A DNA stretch of 62,577 nt, from contig JAKPTX010000109.1 of the NCBI GenBank assembly GCA_029570835.1, positions 1 to 62,577 on the forward strand, in the 5' to 3' direction. This stretch comes from Bacteroidota bacterium. GTDB taxonomy: Bacteria; Bacteroidota; Bacteroidia; Bacteroidales; WCHB1-69. This document shows, one piece after another, positions 1 to 7,371 of the stretch (position 1 is its first letter; the number at the start of each line of letters is the position of its first letter). The position numbers and the translations under genes were made by a program. Under the pieces are notes generated by a model. It saw nothing but the letters and a program-made list of their open reading frames with translations, did no database searches and was not told where the DNA came from.

Positions 1-259
1 TATGAACTTCCGTGCACTCAACATCCGCGAAGCCCACGAACGCCCCGAAGCTATGGAAGAAGCCTCCGTGATGATGGTGGGGTTAAACCCGGAGAGAATA
101 TTGCAAGGGTTGACACAACTACAATATCAAAAAGGGGGCAAAGAGCGGAACTTTAGGGAGGTGGCGGATTACAGAATGCCAAATGTAAGTGAAAAGGTGG
201 TAAGGATAATCTTGAGCTATACGGATTATGTGAAAAGGACAGTGTGGGGTATAGGGTGA
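1..259 (+). CDS. wecB: UDP-N-acetylglucosamine 2-epimerase (non-hydrolysing), C-terminal part only
   Basis: Only the last 85 or so codons are present; the gene enters from the left edge and ends at the TGA at 257-259. The family interconverts UDP-GlcNAc and UDP-ManNAc in the cytoplasm for surface polysaccharides and enterobacterial common antigen-like glycans. The C-terminal signature is clear: a REAHERPEA-like stretch near residue 9 of the visible part, then a VGLNPERIL-like segment that closes the second Rossmann domain, and the usual final helix. The ATG at 2-4 is an internal methionine, not the start. It lies at the left end of a polysaccharide locus, as expected for this enzyme. The family call is firm; which sugar it feeds cannot be told. 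Confidence 0.88.
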   Translation, partial: MNFRALNIREAHERPEAMEEASVMMVGLNPERILQGLTQLQYQKGGKERNFREVADYRMPNVSEKVVRIILSYTDYVKRTVWGIG

Positions 260-286
260 TAAGGTGTGAGTTATGAGTGGGCTGGG

Positions 287-608
287 TTGAAGATACATAA
301 AGATTTAGAGGTTTGGAATAGAGCAATAAGTTTTGTAACCTTGATCTATAAATATACGGAGTCTTTTCCACAATCGGAGGATATAAGGTTTTACGAATCA
401 AATTAGACGTATCCCTGTTTCAATACCTTCCAACATCGCAGAAGGTGCAGCCAGAAATACTTTAAAGGACTTTAATAATTTTCTTGCGATCTCCTTAGGA
501 TCTATTTTTAAGTTGGCAACTCAAATGATGATTTCTTTTAACCTTGGATTCTTAAATAAGCCCAAATTCGAAGAATTGTTTGAACAATTAGTGGCAATAC
601 GTAAATGA
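287..608 (+). pseudogene. Four-helix-bundle protein (23S rRNA intervening-sequence type), frameshifted
   Basis: Two reading frames join into one recognisable protein. The first, from about 287 (a TTG; no ATG in frame), reads IHKDLEVWNRAISFV and stays open to about 395. The second continues with NQIRRIPVSIPSNIAEGAAR and ends at the TGA at 606-608. Together they give the usual length of about 110 to 120 residues for this family, including the SIPSNIAEG signature. A single one-base loss (or two-base gain) near 383-393 explains the break. Such small proteins are often scattered among polysaccharide genes in Bacteroidota; their role is unknown to me. No intact start codon and a clear frameshift argue for a dead gene, unless the frameshift is a sequencing error. 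Confidence 0.8.
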
Positions 609-692
609 TTAAAGGTCTAAAGAAATTTGGCTCAAGAATAGGAGTAAAACCCATATTAACTTGAAATCTAAAAATTTTTAAAAACTATTATT

Positions 693-1472
693 ATGAAAGT
701 AATTATTCTATGTGGAGGCATGGGTACTCGTTTACGGGAAGAAACGGAGTATAAGCCAAAACCAATGGTTGAGATTGGTGGTAAACCAATTTTGTGGCAT
801 ATTATGAAACATTATTCACATTACGGATTCAAAGAATTTGTGTTGGCTCTTGGATACAAAGGTGATGTAATTCGTAACTACTTCCTGAATTTTTATAAAT
901 ATAACAGTGATTTTGCTGTTGATTTGGCAAATCATGGTAATGTAGAGATATATAGCGATTGTATTAATGAAGATTGGAAAGTAACTTTGGTGGAGACTGG
1001 AGATGAAAGCATGACGGGTTATCGCACTAAGATATGCGGAAAATATATAACTGAAGATCGGTTTATGCTTACTTATGGTGATGCTGTAAGTAATGTAGAT
1101 ATTGCAAAATTAGTGAAGTTTAACGAAAAGATAAATACTATTGGTACTGTTACCGGGGTTTATCCTCCATCGCGTTTTGGCGATCTTGTTATAGATGGAA
1201 ATAAGGTTGCAAAATTTAAGCAACAACTAAAAGATGTTGATAACCAAGCTCCAATAAATGGTGGCTATTTTGTTTTTAAGAGAGAATTTCTCGATCTTAT
1301 ACCCGATGATCCAAAGGTTAACCTTGAAAACGAACCTATAGATGCTCTTGTTGAACAAGGAGAATTGGCTGTTTATCACCATAAGGGTTTTTGGCAGTGC
1401 ATGGATACTTATCGGGATAATCAATTGCTGGAAAAAATGTGGAAAGAAAATCCAGTCTGGAAAATTTGGTAA
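693..1472 (+). CDS. rfbF: Glucose-1-phosphate cytidylyltransferase
   Basis: The enzyme makes CDP-glucose from glucose-1-phosphate and CTP, the first step of CDP-deoxysugar synthesis. It is a 259-residue nucleotidyltransferase, the usual length for RfbF/DdhA. The N-terminus carries the nucleotide-binding signature CGGMGTRLREET, followed by KPKPMVEIGGKP with the conserved lysine. The central stretch with YGDAVSNVD matches the metal-binding region of the family. The ATG at 693 follows an AT-rich stretch without a strong ribosome site. rfbG starts three bases after the stop, so the two are almost certainly co-transcribed. Family and substrate are well supported by the pairing with a CDP-glucose dehydratase. 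Confidence 0.95.
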   Translation: MKVIILCGGMGTRLREETEYKPKPMVEIGGKPILWHIMKHYSHYGFKEFVLALGYKGDVIRNYFLNFYKYNSDFAVDLANHGNVEIYSDCINEDWKVTLVETGDESMTGYRTKICGKYITEDRFMLTYGDAVSNVDIAKLVKFNEKINTIGTVTGVYPPSRFGDLVIDGNKVAKFKQQLKDVDNQAPINGGYFVFKREFLDLIPDDPKVNLENEPIDALVEQGELAVYHHKGFWQCMDTYRDNQLLEKMWKENPVWKIW

Positions 1473-1474
1473 AA

Positions 1475-2551
1475 ATGGGATTTTTAAATACATATAAAGG
1501 TAGAAAAGTGCTTGTTACAGGGCACACTGGTTTTAAAGGCGGATGGTTATCGCTATGGCTTCATCATATAGGCGCTGATGTTACGGGGTACTCACTTGAT
1601 CCTGAGCACCCTGAGGGTATCTTTGTGCTGTCGGATATAGGAAAAAAAATAAAGGATTACAGAGGAGATATTCGGGATGTAAACAGATTAGCCGAAGTTT
1701 TTACTAATGAGAAACCTGAAATCGTTTTTCATTTGGCTGCACAGCCCTTGGTTCTCGATAGTTATAATAATCCTATGGAGACTTTTGAAACAAATATAAT
1801 GGGTACTGCAAATGTTTTAAAAGCTATCACAGACTCCTCAACAGTGAAGGCTGCAGTTATGATTACAACTGATAAGTGCTATGAAAACAGAGAACAGATA
1901 TGGGGTTATAGAGAAAATGATGCAATGGGGGGACACGATCCATATAGTGCCAGTAAAGGGGCTGCTGAATTAATTATCAGTTCATGGAGAAGATCCTTTT
2001 GTAATAAGAAAAACAGTCCATTAATTGCCTCAGCAAGAGCTGGAAATGTTATTGGTGGTGGAGATTGGTGTAAGAATAGACTTGTGCCTGATATTATGAG
2101 AGCGATTTTAAATAATAAAGATATTGAAATACGGAATCCTTCGGCTACGCGACCATGGCAGCATGTACTTGAACCTTTGGGGGGGTATTTGGTTTTGGGT
2201 GCAGCTTTATATGAAGGTCATAGTGAGTTTGCATCAGGGTGGAATTTCGGGCCTTATCCGAATGAAATTTATTCTGTTAGGCGGTTATTAGAAAAGATAC
2301 TTGAAGTTTCCGGAAGAGGAGCCTGGATTGATAAATCTGACGTTGAAAAAAAGCATGAAGCCAATATATTAACTTTGGATATTACAAAAGCAAACATAAA
2401 ATTAAAATGGAAACCCATTCTTACCATAAATGAAACAATTGAGATGACTCTGGAATGGTATTTAAAATTTAAAGATGAGAGTGTGGAAGCCCTTTCACTC
2501 AAACAAATAGAATTTTATAAGGAAGTATGGAAATTAAGGAACGGAAATTAA
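1475..2551 (+). CDS. rfbG: CDP-glucose 4,6-dehydratase
   Basis: This short-chain dehydrogenase/reductase converts CDP-glucose to CDP-4-keto-6-deoxyglucose, the branch point for CDP-linked deoxysugars. The ATG at 1475 is preferred over 1439 because it gives the normal 358-residue product beginning just before the Rossmann glycine motif (GHTGFKGGW, about residues 16-24) and avoids overlap with rfbF. The TDK stretch at 132-134 and the catalytic Y157-xxx-K161 pair are present. A run of seven G residues lies at 2179-2185. The 3' end overlaps the next gene by 25 bases, a sign of translational coupling. Together with rfbF it forms a complete CDP-4-keto-6-deoxyglucose supply. Confidence 0.95.
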   Translation: MGFLNTYKGRKVLVTGHTGFKGGWLSLWLHHIGADVTGYSLDPEHPEGIFVLSDIGKKIKDYRGDIRDVNRLAEVFTNEKPEIVFHLAAQPLVLDSYNNPMETFETNIMGTANVLKAITDSSTVKAAVMITTDKCYENREQIWGYRENDAMGGHDPYSASKGAAELIISSWRRSFCNKKNSPLIASARAGNVIGGGDWCKNRLVPDIMRAILNNKDIEIRNPSATRPWQHVLEPLGGYLVLGAALYEGHSEFASGWNFGPYPNEIYSVRRLLEKILEVSGRGAWIDKSDVEKKHEANILTLDITKANIKLKWKPILTINETIEMTLEWYLKFKDESVEALSLKQIEFYKEVWKLRNGN

Positions 2552-3081
2552 AAGGTGTCTTTGAAATTAGCTTAAAGCCAATAGAAGATACAAGAGGTTT
2601 TTTTATGAGAACCTATGATTTGAACCTTTTTGAGGCTTTAGGAATTCATAAGCTGTGGGTACAGGAAAATCATTCCAAAACCGTTAATAAAGGAACTATT
2701 CGGGGGTTGCATTTTCAATTACCACCTAATGCAGAAACTAAACTTGTCAGGTGTATTCAGGGAGCGATCCTTGATGTTTTTGTTGACTTAAGGAAAGATT
2801 CATCAACATTTGGCAAATGGGATATGGTTGAGCTGTCAGAAGCTAATTTAAAAATGGTATTTATTCCAAGAGGGTTTGCACATGGATTCTGCACATTAAC
2901 AGAGAATGCTCATGTGCTTTATAAAGTAGATAATTATTATTCAAAAGAAAACGAAAGAGGGATAATTTGGGATGATTCTGAACTGAAGATAGTTTGGCCT
3001 GTTAAAAATCCGGTGCTTTCAGATAAAGACCTAAAGAATCTGACTTTTAAACAATTTAAAGAACAAATAAAAGCAATTTAA
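2527..3081 (+). CDS. dTDP-4-dehydrorhamnose 3,5-epimerase-like cupin
   Basis: This 184-residue cupin belongs to the RmlC family, whose classical members epimerise C3 and C5 of dTDP-4-keto-6-deoxyglucose. The family marks are all visible: DTRGFFMRTY near residue 21, the catalytic-type histidine H62 in TIRGLHFQ, the IPRGFAHGF stretch, and a tyrosine-rich segment before GIIWDD. It overlaps rfbG by 25 bases and is followed two bases later by an aminotransferase, so the context suggests it acts on a CDP-linked rather than a dTDP-linked 4-keto sugar. That substrate assignment is inference; the fold and active-site residues are seen directly. Calling it rmlC would overstate the case. Confidence 0.88.
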   Translation: MEIKERKLKGVFEISLKPIEDTRGFFMRTYDLNLFEALGIHKLWVQENHSKTVNKGTIRGLHFQLPPNAETKLVRCIQGAILDVFVDLRKDSSTFGKWDMVELSEANLKMVFIPRGFAHGFCTLTENAHVLYKVDNYYSKENERGIIWDDSELKIVWPVKNPVLSDKDLKNLTFKQFKEQIKAI

Positions 3082-3083
3082 TT

Positions 3084-4214
3084 ATGAATATAAGGCTTTT
3101 TAAACCTTCTCTTGGAAGCGAGGAACTTTCTGCAGTAAAGGATGCTTTTGATCGCTCATGGGTTGGGCTTGGCCCCAGAGTTAATGAATTTGAAGAAAAA
3201 TGGGCTGAATTTGTCGGCGCTAAACTTGCAATAGGGGTAAACTCTGCAACAGCGGCATTGCATTTAGCATTGGCTACTTTCAGATTTCCGGAAGGTAAAA
3301 AAGTGCTTGTTCCTTCATTAACTTTTTCAGCTACTGCCTCAGCTGTACTTTATAACCGGCTAATACCAGTTTTTGTAGATTCGGATCCGATTACTCTTGG
3401 AATGGATTTAGAAGATATGAAACGCAAGTTTAATAAAGACGTTGTAGCTGTAATGCCGGTACATTATGCCGGGCATCCGGTCCCAATGGAGTTGTTAATG
3501 CCATGGGCCAGGGAATATGGGCTAAAGGTAGTGGAGGATTGTGCCCATACTTCCGGAGCCATATATAAGGGGAAAGCATTAGGTACCTGGGGAGATATTG
3601 GATGTTACTCCTTTGAAGAGAAGAAACTCATGACAACCGGTGACGGAGGTATGATGGTGACCAATGAACCTGAACTGTTTAAGGATGTAAAGGCCATGCG
3701 TTGGGTAGGTATTGATAAGGATAACTGGAAAACTGCTCAGACCTACACACACAAAAACCATAATGCATTACATTGGTTTTATGAGTTAAATGTATTGGGT
3801 TACAAATACAATATGAACGATCTGGCAGCTTCCATCGGATTGCAACAGCTTCAGAAACTTCCTACGATGAATACCAGACGATCTGAAATTATACATCAGT
3901 ATGTAGATGGTTTAAAAGATGTTGAAGGTGTTAAGCCATTATTGCCTTACGAACCTTATAATTATGTCTATCAGATGTTTGGAATCAGAGCCCAAAAGCG
4001 AGATGAACTGATGATCCATTTGAAATCCCATGGGATTGCTACAGGCTGTCATTATACCCCATTATCTCTTCAACCTTTGTTTAAAGAGTGGGGAGGTAAC
4101 TGTCCGTATATTGAGCAAGAAGCAAACAGATTTATTACACTTCCCTTACATGCGGATTTAACTGATGAAGAAGTAAATTATATCATTGAAAAAATTGTAC
4201 AATTCAAATCATGA
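3084..4214 (+). CDS. DegT/DnrJ/EryC1/StrS-family sugar aminotransferase
   Basis: PLP-dependent enzymes of this family transaminate nucleotide-linked keto sugars. The 376-residue protein shows VNSATAALHLAL near residue 52 (phosphate loop), VVEDCAH with the pyridine-nitrogen aspartate D152, and the Schiff-base lysine K181 in KLMTTGDGG. Having the lysine excludes an RfbH-type 3-dehydratase, which replaces it with histidine and is longer (about 437 residues). The gene follows the epimerase by two bases and overlaps the next gene at ATGA, so it sits in the CDP-sugar block. I infer a C4 (possibly C3) amination of a CDP-4-keto-6-deoxyhexose, but the nucleotide and carbon position cannot be read from the sequence. 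Confidence 0.9.
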   Translation: MNIRLFKPSLGSEELSAVKDAFDRSWVGLGPRVNEFEEKWAEFVGAKLAIGVNSATAALHLALATFRFPEGKKVLVPSLTFSATASAVLYNRLIPVFVDSDPITLGMDLEDMKRKFNKDVVAVMPVHYAGHPVPMELLMPWAREYGLKVVEDCAHTSGAIYKGKALGTWGDIGCYSFEEKKLMTTGDGGMMVTNEPELFKDVKAMRWVGIDKDNWKTAQTYTHKNHNALHWFYELNVLGYKYNMNDLAASIGLQQLQKLPTMNTRRSEIIHQYVDGLKDVEGVKPLLPYEPYNYVYQMFGIRAQKRDELMIHLKSHGIATGCHYTPLSLQPLFKEWGGNCPYIEQEANRFITLPLHADLTDEEVNYIIEKIVQFKS

Positions 4215-4807
4215 AAACAGGCTTGGGTTTGAGGCGTAAAATCCGGTTTATTTATGCTAAATATAATTGTTTTCGTTTTTGGTGGCGTAAGAAATTATTA
4301 GGTTTTGATGTCGCTAACCATTTTATTCGACAGGTAGATAAAGTTTCATTAAAAAGAATTCTGAGTATTAATGGTGCAAAGATTGGAATAAATTGCGATA
4401 TAGAATCTGGCCTGATTTTTCACAATTGTAATGATTATTCCAATCTTATTATAGGAGATAATTGTCATATCGGTAAAAATTGTTTTTTCGACTTACGCGA
4501 TAAAGTCACCATTGGCGATAATGTGGTTATTTCAATGAATAATACAATTATTACACATATTGATATGACAAAATCAGGTTTGAATAACATATATCCAGCT
4601 AATTCTGCTCCGGTTTTAATTGGTAACGATACTTATATTGGGGCAAATAGTGTTGTACTAAAAGGAGTTAGTATAGGTAAATATGTAATTGTAGCGTCAG
4701 GTTCAGTTGTAAATAAGAAAGTTGAAGACAGATGTGTAGTTGCCGGCGTGCCAGCAAAACTTATTAAAACCATAGCTTCCGGTTACAATGAAAATGTTTG
4801 TAAATAG
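4211..4807 (+). CDS. Hexapeptide-repeat (left-handed beta-helix) acyltransferase
   Basis: Enzymes of this type transfer acetyl or other acyl groups from acyl-CoA to sugars or amino sugars. The 198-residue protein has isoleucine-rich hexapeptide repeats from about residue 75 (IIGDNCHIGKNC) to the end, a THID histidine of the kind used as catalytic base in maltose/galactoside acetyltransferases, and the usual VVAGVPAKLI tail. Its ATG overlaps the stop of the aminotransferase (ATGA), so it probably acylates the product of that gene, either the new amino group or a hydroxyl. The 3' end overlaps the flippase start by 20 bases. O- versus N-acylation is undecided. Confidence 0.85.
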   Translation: MKTGLGLRRKIRFIYAKYNCFRFWWRKKLLGFDVANHFIRQVDKVSLKRILSINGAKIGINCDIESGLIFHNCNDYSNLIIGDNCHIGKNCFFDLRDKVTIGDNVVISMNNTIITHIDMTKSGLNNIYPANSAPVLIGNDTYIGANSVVLKGVSIGKYVIVASGSVVNKKVEDRCVVAGVPAKLIKTIASGYNENVCK

Positions 4808-6083
4808 ACGAATTCCCATTACATTTTTCAATCGTATAAGGGGAAATGCATCAAACATAGGCATATATATGTTAGCATCCATTATACCAATGTTCATTCA
4901 TTTGGTTACCAATCCGTTGATTGCCTTAAACATGACCCCTGTTGATTATGCAATCGTTGGATACTTTACCTCTTTTAATAGTTTACTTACACCTTTAATT
5001 ACATTTTATGCATTTGCCTATTATACTAAACGATATTTTGAATTGGCTGATAATGAACGATTAGTTCTAAAAGCTACTATTTTTAAATCATTGATATTTT
5101 TTTCATTCATACTGGCAACAATTTCCTTCATAGTATTGTTCCTATACATGAAACTACTAAATAAAGATTCAACGATGCCTTTTTTTCCTTATGCCTTTCT
5201 TTCAATATTTACTATACCTTTGGGTGGCATAATCACATTACAGTTAACTGATTATAAAATGGAAAGAAAAAGTAAATCGTATTTTAAACTATCAGTTAGT
5301 CAGGGATTAACTGGTGTGGGATTAAGTCTATTATTGGTAGTAGGCATTAAACTGGGCGCTTTTGGTAAATTGAGTGCAACTTTTATTAGTACAGGTTTGA
5401 TTTTTTTATACGTTCTTATTAGCAAAAGGTCTTTAATGAGAATAAAATTTGAAAAAACTGTTTTTAAAGCTATGCTTCTTTTTGTTTGGCCTCTTATAAT
5501 TGGAGTTATGTTGCATTTTTTTACATCAGGTTATGACAGGGTTTATTTGGAGCGGCTTGGTAACTCTAATGAGCTTGGATATTATGTTGTTGCAGCACAA
5601 ATGGCCGGTTTTATTGGCGTTTTTAGAAGTGCAGTTTCCAGCACCTTTCAACCTGATATATACAAAGCCATTGTAAAAAGGAAATGGAAAAGCGCTTTTA
5701 AATATTTTAGTCTCATACTGGGAAGTGTGTCTTTTTTTGTAACGATTTTTGTTTTCTTTGCACCAATTGTTATTGATTTATTAACAGCAGGTAGATATAC
5801 ATACTCAGCAAAATATGCACGGATTTTAGCTTTTTCGCAACTGACAACTACAATGTATTATCTAACAACTGAATCAATTGTTGTCTTAGGGTTTACCTTT
5901 ATTTCCTTGATCTCTAAAATTATTGGAGTGTTAATAACAATACTTTTGTATTGGGTTTTAATTTCCAAATGGCAATTTACTGGCGCTGCTATAGGACAGG
6001 TTCTATCTTATTTACTTATGATGTCAATTAACCTGGTTTTTATATTTTTTTTGACGAGAAAATTAAAAAAGAATGAAGCATAA
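4788..6083 (+). CDS. wzx: Polysaccharide flippase (Wzx-like, MOP family)
   Basis: This inner-membrane protein of 431 residues is built almost wholly of hydrophobic segments; I count about twelve, starting at residues 22-45. Short basic loops lie between them (KRYFELADNER, KSKSYFKL). Layout and length match oligosaccharide flippases of the MOP/MATE-like superfamily, which move undecaprenol-linked repeat units to the periplasm. It lies inside the sugar synthesis genes and shares the locus with a Wzy-like polymerase at 13571, consistent with a Wzx/Wzy-dependent pathway. The ATG at 4788 overlaps the previous gene by 20 bases. Family call is good; substrate specificity cannot be inferred. Confidence 0.82.
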   Translation: MKMFVNRRIPITFFNRIRGNASNIGIYMLASIIPMFIHLVTNPLIALNMTPVDYAIVGYFTSFNSLLTPLITFYAFAYYTKRYFELADNERLVLKATIFKSLIFFSFILATISFIVLFLYMKLLNKDSTMPFFPYAFLSIFTIPLGGIITLQLTDYKMERKSKSYFKLSVSQGLTGVGLSLLLVVGIKLGAFGKLSATFISTGLIFLYVLISKRSLMRIKFEKTVFKAMLLFVWPLIIGVMLHFFTSGYDRVYLERLGNSNELGYYVVAAQMAGFIGVFRSAVSSTFQPDIYKAIVKRKWKSAFKYFSLILGSVSFFVTIFVFFAPIVIDLLTAGRYTYSAKYARILAFSQLTTTMYYLTTESIVVLGFTFISLISKIIGVLITILLYWVLISKWQFTGAAIGQVLSYLLMMSINLVFIFFLTRKLKKNEA

Positions 6084-6101
6084 AACACATACTGTTCAAT
6101 T

Positions 6102-6503
6102 ATGTTAGCAAAGATTATCAACCTTCCGAAATTTGAAGACCCCCGAGGTAACCTCTCATTTATTGAAGAGAACAATCATATTCCGTTTAAAATAGAGCGC
6201 ACCTACTGGATTTATGATGTGCCGGGTGGTGAAGTAAGAGGGGGACATGCGTTCAAAAAACAACAAGAATTTATTGTTGCTTTATCGGGTAGCTTTGATG
6301 TGGTAATAGATAATGGGAAGGAAAAGCAAACATATTCGTTGAATCGCTCTTATTACGGCTTGTATGTTCCAGCTGGTCTGTGGCGACAAATGCAAAATTT
6401 TTCAACCAATAGCTTAGCTTTGGTGTTGAGTTCAACGCACTATAACTCCAATGATTATATATATGAATATCAGCAATTTTTAAAATACAAAGCTGCATTA
6501 TGA
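6102..6503 (+). CDS. FdtA/QdtA-like sugar ketoisomerase cupin, first copy, variant active site
   Basis: The FdtA/QdtA family converts dTDP-4-keto-6-deoxyglucose to the 3-keto isomer before C3 amination. This 133-residue protein has the family layout: DPRGNLSFIEE near residue 13, IERTYWIYDVPGGEVRGGHA near 31-50, GSFDVVIDNG, and a final STHYNSNDYI stretch. The paired active-site histidines of FdtA (H49 and H51) are here H49 and F51, so the second one is missing. The next gene is a paralogue that keeps both. The two genes overlap by four bases (ATGA). The variant could be inactive, could act as a partner subunit, or could have a different isomerase or epimerase activity. Confidence 0.85.
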   Translation: MLAKIINLPKFEDPRGNLSFIEENNHIPFKIERTYWIYDVPGGEVRGGHAFKKQQEFIVALSGSFDVVIDNGKEKQTYSLNRSYYGLYVPAGLWRQMQNFSTNSLALVLSSTHYNSNDYIYEYQQFLKYKAAL

Positions 6504-6925
6504 AAAATTCAAGTGTGTATGATTGTGGTATATTGCCTCTCAATAAAATTCATAATCGGGCAGGGAATATTACCATAGTTGAAGGAGGTGTAAATCTACC
6601 TTTTGAAATTCAACGTATATATTACTTGTATGATATCCCCGGAGGAGAGGATAGGGGTGGGCATGCGCACAAAGAATTAAGACAATTGATTGTTGCTGCG
6701 AGTGGTAGTTTTGATGTAATACTTGATGATGGAAAAGTTAAAAGGACTGTTTCGTTGAATCGTCCTTATCAGGGATTATTAATTGTTCCGGGAATTTGGA
6801 GGGAGTTGACGAATTTTTCATCAGGTTCTGTTTGTTTGGTGTTGGCATCAATGGAATACGATGAACTTGATTATATAAGAGATTATAATAATTATTTAAA
6901 TTATAAAGGTAATGGAAGCAAGTAA
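6500..6925 (+). CDS. FdtA/QdtA-like sugar 3,4-ketoisomerase cupin, second copy
   Basis: This 141-residue cupin is a paralogue of the preceding gene and carries the full active site: RGGHAHKEL with H55 and H57, preceded by the YYLYDIPGGE segment and followed by GSFDVILDDG. Enzymes of this type isomerise a nucleotide-linked 4-keto-6-deoxyhexose to the 3-keto form. An FdtB-like C3 aminotransferase follows at 9129, the expected next enzyme. The local 4-keto-6-deoxy source is RfbG (CDP-linked); no rmlB is present in the window, although rmlA occurs at 29603. The nucleotide carrier is therefore open. The start overlaps the first copy and the 3' end may overlap the MaoC gene by 14 bases. Confidence 0.9.
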   Translation: MKNSSVYDCGILPLNKIHNRAGNITIVEGGVNLPFEIQRIYYLYDIPGGEDRGGHAHKELRQLIVAASGSFDVILDDGKVKRTVSLNRPYQGLLIVPGIWRELTNFSSGSVCLVLASMEYDELDYIRDYNNYLNYKGNGSK

Positions 6926-7367
6926 ACTTGGGATGTTTTTTGAGGAATTCGAAATTGGAAAAGTCATAGAACATACATTGTCAAAAACAATTTTTGAAAG
7001 TGACAATAATTTTTTCAGTTTAATGACAATGAATCACCACCCACTGCATACAAATTTTGATTATGCACAAAAAGAACAACATGGGAAAATTCTAGTAGTA
7101 GGCACATTAGTATTTAGTCTAGCTGTGGGTATTACTGTTCCGGATATAAGTGGGAAAGCCATTGCCAATTTGGATTACGAAAATATTAAACATCTTGCTC
7201 CAGTTTATGTTGGAGATACAATTTATGTAAAAACAAAGATACTTGATAAAAGAAGTTCAAGGTCGAAAGCTGACAGAGGAATCGTTTATGTTGAGTCAGT
7301 TGCTTCAAACCAAAGAGGCGAGGAAGTATTGAGTTTTAAAAGACATGTACTAATTAAAAAACATTAA
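6912..7367 (+). CDS. MaoC-like enoyl-CoA hydratase (mesaconyl/itaconyl-CoA hydratase type)
   Basis: A 151-residue hot-dog-fold hydratase. FFEEFEIGKVIEHTLSKTI near the start, then FSLMTMNHHPLHTNFDYA with the catalytic-type histidine, then NLDYENIKHLAPVYVGDTI and the SNQRGEEVLSFKR tail match the MaoC subgroup that hydrates mesaconyl- or itaconyl-type CoA esters. In several bacteria such hydratases sit beside a CitE-like citramalyl- or malyl-CoA lyase, which is exactly the next gene here (four bases later). A catabolic itaconate cassette would also need a CoA-transferase, which is absent. I infer that it makes or trims a hydroxyacyl-CoA for sugar acylation. Start 6912 overlaps the previous gene; ATG 6933 is a possible shorter start. 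Confidence 0.85.
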   Translation: MEASKLGMFFEEFEIGKVIEHTLSKTIFESDNNFFSLMTMNHHPLHTNFDYAQKEQHGKILVVGTLVFSLAVGITVPDISGKAIANLDYENIKHLAPVYVGDTIYVKTKILDKRSSRSKADRGIVYVESVASNQRGEEVLSFKRHVLIKKH

Positions 7368-7371
7368 ACAA

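Noticed and set aside
153-401. 82-codon minus-strand open frame
   Set aside because: It is antisense to wecB and the four-helix-bundle pseudogene, and its product is low in protein-like features.
1439-1474. Upstream ATG extension of rfbG
   Set aside because: It overlaps the rfbF coding end and adds residues ahead of the usual N-terminus of the family.
3084-4214. RfbH-type CDP-6-deoxy-hexulose 3-dehydratase
   Set aside because: The PLP lysine is present at K181, the protein is too short, and the iron-sulfur cysteines of RfbH are not evident.
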